A program made the translations under genes and the position numbers. Positions 18,587 through 27,700 of a stretch of 64,000 nucleotides of DNA are shown piece by piece. Origin of the DNA: Chlamydiia bacterium (lineage in GTDB: Bacteria > Chlamydiota > Chlamydiia > Chlamydiales > GCA-2402025); the NCBI GenBank assembly GCA_030427725.1, contig JAUICV010000002.1, positions 262,436 through 326,435 on the forward strand, given 5' to 3'. Within the stretch, counting starts at the first letter, position 1. Every line of letters starts with the position of its first letter. The notes beneath the pieces are model-generated. The model was given only the letters and a program-made list of their open reading frames with translations, searched no databases and had not been told where the DNA came from.

Positions 18587-18862
18587 ATGGCCGAAGATAA
18601 GAAAAAGGCAAAAAAGACGAAGAGACCAACAGCTCTAAAACGTGACATTCAAAATGCTAAACGTCGTATGATTAATAAGCAATTTAAGTCTAAAGTGAGC
18701 ACAGCGATCAAGTCTTTACAGTCAGCTCTGTCTACAAAAGACGCCTCAGTTAAAGACCAACTAAAATCTGTTTATAGCCTAATGGATAAAGGCGTAAAAA
18801 AAGGTCTTTATAAGAAGAATAAAGCTGCTAGAATCAAATCTAAATTTGCTTCCAAGGCATAA
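18587..18862 (+). CDS. rpsT: Ribosomal protein bS20
   Basis: 91 residues, lysine-rich and helical, starting MAEDKKKAKKTKRPTALKRD and containing NAKRRMINKQFKSKVSTAIK and the C-terminal GLYKKNKAARIKSKFASK of S20, which binds 16S rRNA helices in the small subunit. The start is the ATG at 18587, preceded by AGGAA at 18576-18580; the frame is open further upstream but that part does not resemble S20. The nearness to rpoD matches what I recall in Chlamydia (CT615-CT617). Confidence 0.95.
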   Translation: MAEDKKKAKKTKRPTALKRDIQNAKRRMINKQFKSKVSTAIKSLQSALSTKDASVKDQLKSVYSLMDKGVKKGLYKKNKAARIKSKFASKA

Positions 18863-18869
18863 GTGTTTC

Positions 18870-18915
18870 AAGCTTTTGATTTCTATTTAGCTCTTGCTAA
18901 TAAAATCAAAAGCTT
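18870..18915. terminator. Perfect 13-bp inverted repeat between convergent genes
   Basis: AAGCTTTTGATTT (18870-18882) and AAATCAAAAGCTT (18903-18915) are exact reverse complements with a 20-base loop. It spans the end of the Nudix-like gene and follows rpsT. It probably ends transcription in both directions, though no long T run follows and the loop is large. Confidence 0.45.
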
Positions 18916-19300
18916 CTCTTAATTCGTTGGAAATTGGATAACCAACTGCTTCGTGTGGGATCTTCCAAGCAAAGCCCTTGTGCTCTTTTAACTGTATATC
19001 CTCAGAATCTTGAATTTTCCCAATAAAATAAAGCCTTCTTATTTTTTTCCCTATTTCAACTCTATCAAAGTGGCATAGGTACTTTTCTACTTCAGTTAAA
19101 CTTAGGTAGGTTTTTTCAATAAGGATTCTTTGTACGGCCTGGTTTAAGGATTCATCTTTTTTGAGTAGACCAAAAGGTACTTCATACTCTTCTTTTAGAT
19201 TCTCAATAAGTAAGAAATGACTATTCCTACTAACCAAAACAGCTACTTCTACTTGATCTATTCCATCTTGAATACTATCACTTAGTAGTCGACTCAACAT
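18887..19300 (-). CDS. Nudix-fold protein with degenerate Nudix box
   Basis: 137 residues. The strand layout VEVAVLVSRNSHFLLIEN, then VPFGLLKKDESLNQAVQRILIEKTYL, aligns with a Nudix hydrolase. The consensus GX5EX7REUXEEXGU is only partly kept: G-x5-E-x7-R is present, but REUxEE reads RILIEK, so two of the three metal-binding glutamates are missing. Catalysis on nucleoside diphosphates is doubtful; such proteins sometimes serve as binding modules. It starts 4 bases after the stop of the PBP4-like gene on the same strand, so they are probably co-transcribed. Confidence 0.65.
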   Translation of the reverse strand: MLSRLLSDSIQDGIDQVEVAVLVSRNSHFLLIENLKEEYEVPFGLLKKDESLNQAVQRILIEKTYLSLTEVEKYLCHFDRVEIGKKIRRLYFIGKIQDSEDIQLKEHKGFAWKIPHEAVGYPISNELREAFDFISKS

Positions 19301-19304
19301 ATAT

Positions 19305-20759
19305 TTAAGAACCCTCCCTTGAAAAATCAGAAAGAATGTGACAAACCTTATCTTCTATCTCTGATTTTATCTCTTTATGAGATTTGACAAAGCCATTAGA
19401 AAAAATGGCAAATACTAGTTGCTCATTGTCAATAGTCGTAATATATCCACATATCGATGTTGCATTCTGCAAAGCGCCCGTTGCAGCTCTTAGCTTAGCA
19501 TGGAATTTTTTCTCTCGCAACCTACGTCGAAAAGCATAGTCAACCCCAGCTATTGGTAAAGAGGTCAAAACCTCTGGTGCATATACAAATTTATCCTTCA
19601 CCCATCTCATAAAATGAATCATTTGATCTGGAGATATTTTATTATATCTGGATTCTCCTGAACCATCCAATATGGCAAGATTTGAGTAATTTTCAGGAGT
19701 AATTTGCGCAAGAAAATCCCGAAGAGCCTGAGCCCCATTTGGCCAAGTACCAGGCTTTCCAAATTTGGTCCTACCAATTTTTTTTAAAAAACAGTTTGCA
19801 TAGAGATTATCTCTATTTTTTAGCATATAAGCCACTAAAGAACTTAAAGGCTCCGAAAGCCATGACGCTAAAACATCACACTTTGTAGGAACTGTATCAA
19901 AGCGAATTTTTCCCTTAAATTTGATATTGTTTTTTCTCAAAATTTCACAAAATTTTGTAGCTACAAATAAATGTGGGTCTTTAACAGGTATCTTAAACTT
20001 TTGCGTTTCATCTCTTAATGGCATCACACCAGAAATGTGAATAATATCCTTTTCTGAAGTGCTTTTCTTTGCAACAACTAAACTCCTTTTTGCTAAAGGA
20101 ATGCTTTCCATAACCGCTTCATTTTCAATGATTATCCCTGGAATTTCTGGAAATATCTGAACCCTTGGGGAAATAGAAACCTTTTCAGAGGGTCTAACCC
20201 ATACATTGATACAACTATGATTAATAGTTAGCGCACTAACGGGCCCATCTCTATACTGAATCTTTTCATCCCACATCCATCCCGGGGCAAGTGGCAACTC
20301 ATCAAACTCTGAAATATCAAAAACTACATCGCCACCAATTTCATGAACATTCATCAGCTTTAATTGAAAGACTAAATCTTCTAAACCATCTTGTGAAAGA
20401 GAGGGGTCACCAGATCCTTCTAAATAGAGATTACCTTTAAGAACTCCCTTCTCTGCAACTGCGGAACTAAAAAGCCTAGTTTCAAAACAATAACTCGGTC
20501 CCAAAATATCTAAAGCCGCGGCAGCCGTAATTAATTTTAAGATTCCTCCCGGCACAAAGAGTTTGTCTGCTAGTTTCTCAAATAAAACTTCTTTTTGATC
20601 TAAAGAGTAAACCTTAACCCCTACATTTGCAGACGGATCCACATGAAAAATAACTTTTTGAAGATCTCTTCTAAGTCTTTCTACAGAACTTTTTTCCGTA
20701 GAAAAAACCAAAAAACTGAGCTGAACAAAAGTCACGATAAAAAGGATTTGTTTTAACAT
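19305..20759 (-). CDS. PBP4 (DacB)-family protein with all three catalytic motifs altered
   Basis: 484 residues. Signal peptide (MLKQILFIVTFVQLSFLVFS) and the peptidase S13 layout of DacB: the N-terminal motif region, a long insert domain with LYLEGSGDPSLS, and the diagnostic LAILDGSGESRYNKISP near residue 362. The penicillin-binding motifs are lost: SxxK reads GILK (Gly72, Lys75 kept), SxN reads RDN (316-318), and KTG reads ATG (426-428). DacB normally acts as a periplasmic D-Ala-D-Ala carboxypeptidase/endopeptidase; this copy should not acylate. A binding or scaffolding role on peptidoglycan or a partner enzyme is the likeliest reading. The frame is intact, which argues against recent decay. 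Confidence 0.85.
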   Translation of the reverse strand: MLKQILFIVTFVQLSFLVFSTEKSSVERLRRDLQKVIFHVDPSANVGVKVYSLDQKEVLFEKLADKLFVPGGILKLITAAAALDILGPSYCFETRLFSSAVAEKGVLKGNLYLEGSGDPSLSQDGLEDLVFQLKLMNVHEIGGDVVFDISEFDELPLAPGWMWDEKIQYRDGPVSALTINHSCINVWVRPSEKVSISPRVQIFPEIPGIIIENEAVMESIPLAKRSLVVAKKSTSEKDIIHISGVMPLRDETQKFKIPVKDPHLFVATKFCEILRKNNIKFKGKIRFDTVPTKCDVLASWLSEPLSSLVAYMLKNRDNLYANCFLKKIGRTKFGKPGTWPNGAQALRDFLAQITPENYSNLAILDGSGESRYNKISPDQMIHFMRWVKDKFVYAPEVLTSLPIAGVDYAFRRRLREKKFHAKLRAATGALQNATSICGYITTIDNEQLVFAIFSNGFVKSHKEIKSEIEDKVCHILSDFSREGS

Positions 20760-20897
20760 TTAATATGGACCCTTCTTGCGTTATGAAAAATAACCACGAA
20801 ATTTAAAATTACAGCCTTTTCTCTTCAAGAGTTTTACGCTCTTTCTTAAAAAGCTTTGCGAATTCTCTGATGATTTTTTTATCCTCTATAAAAATAA

Positions 20898-20926
20898 TTG
20901 TTTACATCATACAAATATTTTATACT
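20898..20926 (+). promoter_or_regulatory. Candidate promoter for repeat protein
   Basis: TTGTTT and TATACT hexamers with a 17-base spacer, 71 bases before the GTG start, in an AT-rich divergent region that otherwise shows nothing. Confidence 0.45.
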
Positions 20927-20997
20927 TTTTATTAACACTAACAATTGGTAAGATTCATCTCTTTAAAATTCAATCCTAATTACATAAAGTTTTTTTA

Positions 20998-23025
20998 GTG
21001 ACATATAAAACAGATTTACTTAATCAACCATTTTATTTTTTAGATAACTCTCCTACTCTCCAAACACAAGCCAATCTAGCTTCTTCAACTAACACCTCTC
21101 TTCAAAGCCTTACTGATAAAGTATCATCCCTTGTACAAGAACATTTATCCCCCGGATTTGATGCCTCTCTTCTCTATAATGATCACCCTCTCCCAGATCG
21201 ATCTCTATCTACTATTGATCCAACTATACCAACCACCAACTCTTCATGCGGTCTTTCTGACAAATTAACACCTCGCCCTCAAAGTCCCCTTTACCTTCCT
21301 TCTTCTCCTGGATTCGAAACTTCTCTTCTCCACAAAGAACATCCTCTTCCAACTCCATTTCAACTTCAGTCGTTCAACTCTTCCTCTGTAAGTTCTTCTA
21401 GTAGTCTAGCCGGCAGATTAACACCCCTTCCTCAACAGCATGATTTCATCAATAGAAATTCTCCTCCTCTAAGTCCAATTGATACTTTTTTTAACAATCC
21501 TATTGATCTACCAGAATCTCAAAAGCCCATTCAAGATAGTCGATTTCTTATGAGCTGTTTGATCCAACATCCAAAGAAAAACTTCAAACAAATCTCTGAA
21601 ATCCCATCAGTTTTATTGGCAAAATCTTTCATAAAAAAAACTTATTTACGCCTTAAAAAAGAATTCAAAGCAAACCCTGATATTTTTGTAGAGAAATACA
21701 AAAATAATGAGGATTTATCCGAGGAAAATATCAAAAAGCTTTTCGAAAATGCAAACCCCCGACACAGACGAGCTGCTTTAGCTCTCAAGAGACGGCAAAA
21801 CCTTTTGATCTCTCTTATCCAGAATCCTTCATCCACTTATGCTCAAATAGCTCAACTCGATTCGGTTTCTCATACTGAATCTTCTATTCAATCCACTTTT
21901 TCTTCCCTTAAAAAGGAATTCAACGCAAATCCTGTTAGTTTTGTAGAGAAATACAAAAATAATGAGGATTTATCCGAAGAAAATATCAAAAAGCTTTTCG
22001 AAAATGCAAAACCCCGACAAAGAAAAGCTGCTGCAACTCTAAAGAAACAACAAAGCCTTTTGACTGCTTTTATACAACATCCAACAAAGACTTATGCTCA
22101 AATAGCTCAACTCGATTCGGTTTCTCATACTGAATCTTCTATTCAATCCACTTTTTCTTCCCTTAAAAAGGAATTCAACGCAAACCCTGATATTTTTGTA
22201 GAGAACTACAAAAATAATGAGGATTTATCCGAGGAAAACATCAAAAAGCTTTTCGAAAATGCAAAACCTCGACAAAGAAAAGCTGCTGCAACTCTAAAGA
22301 AACAACAAAGCCTTTTGACAGCTTTTATACAACATCCAACAAAGACTTATGCTCAAATAGCTCAACTCGAATTTGTTCCTTTCTCTGAATCTGCTGCAAA
22401 AAACGCTTTTTTTCTTTTAAAAAAGGAATTCAACGCAAATCCTGTTAGTTTTGTAGAGAAATACAAAAATAATAAGGTTTTATCCGAGGAAAACATCAAA
22501 AAGCTTTTCGAAAATGCAAAACCCCGACAAAGAAAAGCTGCTGCAACTCTAAAGAAACAACAAAGCCTTTTGACAGCTTTTATACAACATCCAACAAAGA
22601 CTTATGCTCAAATAGTTCAACTCGAATTTGTTCCTTTCTCTGAATCTGCTGCAAAAAACGCTTTTTTTCTTTTAAAAAAGGAATTCAACGCAAATCCTGT
22701 TAGTTTTGTAGGGAAATACAAAAATAATAAGGTTTTATCCGAGGAAAACATCAAAAAGCTTTTCGAAAATGCAAAACCCCGACAAGGACAAGCTGCAGAA
22801 GCTCTCAAGAGACGACAAAACCTTTTGATCTCTCTTATCCAGAATCCCACTATGTCACAACAACAAATCTCTAATCTCCCATCAGTTCCGTATACTGTAA
22901 GATCAATTCAGAACACTCTTCTTCTTCTTAAGGATATATACAAACAAAATCCTAAATCTTTTATTAACGAGTACAAAATTGACGGGGTTTTATCTGAACA
23001 GAGTATCCAGGGTTTTCTGGAATAG
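20998..23025 (+). CDS. Protein with six tandem 85-residue HTH-like repeats
   Basis: 675 residues, GTG start. Residues 1-180 are Ser/Thr/Pro-rich and look disordered; they hold a second two-copy motif (SPGFDASLLYNDHPLP at 51 and SPGFETSLLHKEHPLP at 103, each followed by LTPxPQ). From about residue 183 there are six repeats at exact 85-residue spacing; the last is shortened. Each repeat has a helix (QSLLTAFIQHP), TYAQIAQL, a turn, a helix ending in LKKEF, then NP..FVEKYKNN and LSEENIKKLFENA. The TYAQIA-turn-helix core looks like a helix-turn-helix. Repeats 2/3 share one version of the second helix and 4/5 another. No signal peptide is visible. I do not know a named homologue; DNA binding and secretion into the host are both inferences. 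It ends 2 bases from recD. Confidence 0.85.
   Translation: MTYKTDLLNQPFYFLDNSPTLQTQANLASSTNTSLQSLTDKVSSLVQEHLSPGFDASLLYNDHPLPDRSLSTIDPTIPTTNSSCGLSDKLTPRPQSPLYLPSSPGFETSLLHKEHPLPTPFQLQSFNSSSVSSSSSLAGRLTPLPQQHDFINRNSPPLSPIDTFFNNPIDLPESQKPIQDSRFLMSCLIQHPKKNFKQISEIPSVLLAKSFIKKTYLRLKKEFKANPDIFVEKYKNNEDLSEENIKKLFENANPRHRRAALALKRRQNLLISLIQNPSSTYAQIAQLDSVSHTESSIQSTFSSLKKEFNANPVSFVEKYKNNEDLSEENIKKLFENAKPRQRKAAATLKKQQSLLTAFIQHPTKTYAQIAQLDSVSHTESSIQSTFSSLKKEFNANPDIFVENYKNNEDLSEENIKKLFENAKPRQRKAAATLKKQQSLLTAFIQHPTKTYAQIAQLEFVPFSESAAKNAFFLLKKEFNANPVSFVEKYKNNKVLSEENIKKLFENAKPRQRKAAATLKKQQSLLTAFIQHPTKTYAQIVQLEFVPFSESAAKNAFFLLKKEFNANPVSFVGKYKNNKVLSEENIKKLFENAKPRQGQAAEALKRRQNLLISLIQNPTMSQQQISNLPSVPYTVRSIQNTLLLLKDIYKQNPKSFINEYKIDGVLSEQSIQGFLE
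21544..23022 (+). repeat. Tandem 255-bp coding repeats (six units)
   Basis: Equivalent codons occur at 21586, 21841, 22096, 22351, 22606 and 22861, each exactly 255 bases apart. The central units are nearly identical at the DNA level, which points to recent unequal crossing-over or gene conversion; the first and last units are diverged. Confidence 0.95.
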
Positions 23026-23027
23026 TC

Positions 23028-24719
23028 TTAAAGGATTGGATGGATATTCGTCTCTTTCAAATGCCTCACTCTGTGCATCTTCTCGAATGAGAAATCGTAT
23101 ACCATTAGATTTAAGTTTTTTTTAGCTCTTGTAATAGCTGTATAGAGCATTTCAGTTCCAAATTTTTCAGAACCAGAGGGTAGAAATACCGTTAAATGAT
23201 TATATTCACTCCCCTGACTTTTGTGGACAGAAATGCAGTATGAATGCTGATAAGCTTTAAGACTTGAAAGATTATAGGTTTTTATTTTTCCTTCTTGTTT
23301 AAAAATGGCAAAATCCAAACTAGAAACATGCTCAGTATCATAGTGTCTAATACAAACTCCTTCCATACCATTAAAAAGTCCCTGCTCGTAATCATTTTTT
23401 GTTAGCATGATAGGTACGGCGTATCTAGACCCTTTTTTAGCCTTAGCAAACTGTCTTTCAAAACATAACTCATTGATCGTATCGACCCCCCAAACACCTT
23501 TATTTAGAGGAGACAAAAGCTTGGTATCTGTCAGAGCTTTTAACATCTCTTCGTGATTGATGGTTTCTGGCAGAGGCTTAAAGAAAGGTATTTTCAAGTA
23601 ATTTTCAAGAAAAGCATCTAACCGACTGAAGGCCTTTGAATAAGAACCTAAAGTTTCACAGTGAATATATTCTGAACTTAAATTCTGTAAAAAGGTTTCA
23701 GTCTTTTTATTTAGAACTGCTTTAGAAAAATTTAAAAGATCCTCATTTTCCATACGAACAGAAGATAAGAGTTTAGCCACAGGTAATATTTTAGACTTTA
23801 GAGATAGTTCTGCAAACACGGTTCCAGATTCTACAGGAGGAAGTTGATAGGGATCTCCTAAGAAAACCAGTTGGGTCTTTGGAGCAATGGACTTAAGTAA
23901 CACCATAAAAAGAGCTGTATCAATCATCGACGCTTCATCAATCAAGATAAAATCAAAGGGTAATAAATACCGGGGAGAAAAAATATCTTTTTTAGATTTA
24001 AGACTTAGGAGTTGATGGATTGTAGAAGCTTGAAGCTCCTTTTGAACTCCAGCTCGTTCTAAACTTTCTTTCAATCTCAAGGCGGCTTTTCCAGTGGGAG
24101 CTGCTAGCGCGATTTTAGGATCTCTTCCGCTCTTAGAAAAAAGATTTTCAAACACCTTTAAAAGATAAGCTGCCGTATAGGTCTTGCCACTACCAGGTCC
24201 CCCTGTTAAAAACCCAATTCTGTTGGACAACACCTTTTGGATAGCTTCTAACTGAGAGGAGAATAGCTTATCCTTATATTCTGAGGAGCTTTTTATGATT
24301 TCTTCTGTTTCGAAAAGAGCCTTTGAATCTAGAAGATTTTTTTGTAAAAAACTCACAAGAGTTTTCTCAACAAAAAATGATTTCTGTAGGTAATAGAAAA
24401 CTCCATCTTGGACGATAGGCTTAATACTCAAGGGTTCGCCAGCTTTTTGGACTACATCTATTGGAAGGTCCTTAGATCCATTCTCTATTGCTGTAGTTAT
24501 CCGCTCCATTAAATCTTCATCATAAACTAGATCTGGCCTTAGTTTACCCTCTAGAATGCTTATGCAATGATGACCATTTCTTATTGCGCTAAATAAATAA
24601 GCTAAAAAAAGATGAGTATCACTCAACAAATCGTTCTTTAAACATGTTTTAGCAAAGATAAGATCAATTTTTTCGATCACTTCATTTTCTAAAAGAGTTT
24701 TACTTAGACTTTCACTCAT
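23028..24719 (-). CDS. recD: RecBCD exonuclease subunit RecD (5'-3' helicase)
   Basis: 563 residues, similar to E. coli RecD. Walker A is GGPGSGKTYTAAYLL, Walker B is LIDEASMID, then FLGDPYQLPPVESG (motif III), and near the end SVHKSQGSEYNHL and YTAITRAKKNL (motifs V and VI) of superfamily 1B helicases. It drives the fast strand of RecBCD unwinding and is needed for nuclease activity. Its start overlaps the end of recB by 8 bases, making the last gene of a recC-recB-recD operon. Chlamydiaceae also have RecD-like genes but, as I recall, not joined to recB. Confidence 0.92.
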   Translation of the reverse strand: MSESLSKTLLENEVIEKIDLIFAKTCLKNDLLSDTHLFLAYLFSAIRNGHHCISILEGKLRPDLVYDEDLMERITTAIENGSKDLPIDVVQKAGEPLSIKPIVQDGVFYYLQKSFFVEKTLVSFLQKNLLDSKALFETEEIIKSSSEYKDKLFSSQLEAIQKVLSNRIGFLTGGPGSGKTYTAAYLLKVFENLFSKSGRDPKIALAAPTGKAALRLKESLERAGVQKELQASTIHQLLSLKSKKDIFSPRYLLPFDFILIDEASMIDTALFMVLLKSIAPKTQLVFLGDPYQLPPVESGTVFAELSLKSKILPVAKLLSSVRMENEDLLNFSKAVLNKKTETFLQNLSSEYIHCETLGSYSKAFSRLDAFLENYLKIPFFKPLPETINHEEMLKALTDTKLLSPLNKGVWGVDTINELCFERQFAKAKKGSRYAVPIMLTKNDYEQGLFNGMEGVCIRHYDTEHVSSLDFAIFKQEGKIKTYNLSSLKAYQHSYCISVHKSQGSEYNHLTVFLPSGSEKFGTEMLYTAITRAKKNLNLMVYDFSFEKMHRVRHLKETNIHPIL

Positions 24720-27700
24720 AGAGCATCTCCAGACTCATTTCATCCGGGTTTAAAAAAACTACAGGTGAAATATCAAATTCTAGAGCTCTTAGAAAAAAAT
24801 AAAATGCCCCACCAAATTCAAGCTCACCATGATTTTTGAGGTATCTTTGTATGCTATTTGCATATAATGCTGCCTGGAAATCATACTTTTGAGCACTTAT
24901 GTAAGACTTAAGGGTCAACTGCGAGTAATCTGAAAGCTCTCTTCCTAGAAAATTTGTCTTCCAATCGATTATATAAAACCTATTTTTATCAATTAAGATC
25001 AGATCAATAATCCCCCTTATTCGTCCCTTGTTTTTATCTAAGAAAAAAAACTCCGTTTCAGTTACAAGATTGTTTTGCTCTATTTCTTTTAGAGATTTAT
25101 CAATATCTGGTAGATTGACCGAAAATAATTTCTTCATAGATTGAAAGATACACTGAGAGTACTCTTCAAGATGTGTAAATTTTAGTTGTGAATTAGTCAA
25201 ACTATCTATTCTTTCATCATCTAACAGATAACACCCCCTCTCTATTAGTTTTTCTAATAATGCATGTAAAATAATCCCCGTTTGCTTAGAAGCTGGAACA
25301 CCTAAAATAGAAGTACTCAAAAGCCCCTCTTGAGATGGTATTACCCCTTCAAAATCATGATTTGCTGTTAATGACGAAAATGAGTGAACTATTTGGATAG
25401 GAAAGTTCTTATCAAAGCATTTAGGTTTTTTTTCTAATATAGACTGCGAGAGATCATCTCGATATATACTAGGACTTTCTACTCTATCCAAAACCTCGTA
25501 AGAAATCACATTTTCACTACCAAGTTCTTCTAATTTTTGAATTAAATGCTTTTTAGCAACACCTCTTGCAAATTTCGAAAGAAACAATTCTAAAGAAGAC
25601 ATTTCAAGCTCATCATATACAGGGTCAGTTTCAAACGGAGCGGGAATATACACCCTTTTTTTCGCTCGAGTTAAGGCAACATATAAGAGCCTAGATTTTT
25701 CAAAATTTTTACTTTTTAAAATATCTTGATGAACATGATTATCGGGACTTATCGCCTCTATATGAGCTGAGTTTTGTTTTAAAAGTTTTAGAAGTTTTTC
25801 TTTTCTTTTAGATTTTGATGCAATACCTAGAGCAAAAACAATGTCAAACTCAAGACCTTTACTCATATGCGTTGTCATAATCTTTACAGATGAAGCTCCA
25901 CCAAGAACAGGTCTTTTTACAAAATCTTGTTCATTTTCGCTGAAACTTTCTATCTCATCTAAAATTTGAAGTAGATGTCTCGGACTTTTATTAAAAGATT
26001 TTTTTCTTTCTAAAAGAAGCTGAATCATTTTCTCAAGATCTTGATAATCAGATTCTTCAAAATATAAACACAGCCTGTCGTAAAAAGAGAGATTCTCTAC
26101 AAAAGATAATTTCACAAGATTTTGCCACATTGATTCAAAGCCAACTTCTTTCATTTCTTTTGAGAGCCATCTAATATAGATTTGATCTTTTGTAAATCGT
26201 TTAGATTCTTCTATTAAATCATCCGATGTCAACCCAATATAAGGGTGTAATAAAGCAAGCCTAGAAAGACTTTGATCAAAAGGCTTATCCAAGGCTTTTA
26301 TAAGAGCTCTCACAAAACTAAAAGCTTTCGTTGTCGCAATATGAGCTCTATTTTTTGAATAACAGCTGATATTAAATGACTTTAAATAGTTTTCTACTCT
26401 CCTAGCTTGAAAGCGATCTTTAACAAGAATCGACATATCTCCAAAAGAGACTCCTTGCTTTTTTAAAGACTGGATTTCACCAACGATCCATGGAAAAATT
26501 GATTTTTCTTCTACTTCCTTAGAAGGCCAATTTTTGATAGCTTTTTTTCCTTCAAATATTCCGAAATGAACGGAAGCTTTTTGGTCTTGAAAACACTTTA
26601 GATCTCTATCCTTACCAACCTTAACATCTGTATGAATAAGAGTTTCGTCATGTGAAAGCCACCCTCTTGAGTGGTCTTGAGAAAATAAGATATTCAAAGC
26701 TTTTATAACTGGGGCTTCGCTTCTATAGTTTGTTCCAAGAGAAAACCTTTGCTCTGGTGAAAAGCTTTTTTTAGCTTCTAGATAAGTTTTTAAATCTGCA
26801 TTTCTGAATCCATAAATTGATTGCTTTGGATCACCTATTAAAAACAGAGGAAAGTTTTCTTCGCTTTTAAAGAGCTTTGAAAAAATTTCCCACTGAATAG
26901 GATCTGTATCTTGAAATTCATCTATTAAAGCAGCTTTATATTTTGCCTTAACAGCCTGCAAAAACTCTTTGTGCAGCAGAGCTTTTTGCATTTGCTTTAG
27001 CAAATCATCTGGAGGTCTAACATCCAAACTCTCTAAAGCTTTCATTGTTCTTGTTTGGCACAGTTTCGCTATTCTTAACTCTATATGCGTTATATCGCTA
27101 GCTTCTCTATAACAGTCTAAAAACTCGCCTCTTAACCGTAAAAATAGAGAATAAGCAGCAACATCTTCCGGATTTTTTTTTGCATTTTTTTTTAAATTGT
27201 CCTCTGAGAGTTTTTCTAAAAATAACTCTCCTGTTCCTAAGAGCTCATCAAGCTTGTTTGAGCTAGTTCCTTCTATAACAAGTTCTTTTAGAATCAAAAT
27301 TTGTGAAATATACTCTTCCTTCAGCTCCTTTTTCTTATTAAGAAGGCCTTTAAAGATCTCTCCTAGTATTTTTAAGCCTTCTAGTAGATCTAGATCAATG
27401 AGATCTTTTTTATACGGCAATAAACTCTGATCTATGCTTAAGCAGGTTTGCTTAAAAGATGGTATTTCAGGAAAACTGGCTCCTTTTAAAATTAAATCAA
27501 GCAGCCTTTTGGTTATATCTTCTACGTTTTTTCCAGCTGATTTGAAATATGTCTCAAGTTGAGATATAGAAAATTCATTACTATGAAGATCTGTTTGTAA
27601 AACATGGTAAATTTCATTTTTAAGTAACTGAATATATTGGTCCTCTTCAGAAGATAGACTTTGACCAGCTTCGAAGAAATATTCCCTCAATACTTTCGAG

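Noticed and set aside
21642-22850. Minus-strand open frames opposite the repeat protein
   Set aside because: They recur with the 255-base repeats as mirror images and lack ribosome-binding sites; the plus frame has protein-like conservation.
21544-23022. Regular DNA repeats as a CRISPR array
   Set aside because: Units are 255 bases, contiguous with no unique spacers, and stay in frame as a protein repeat.
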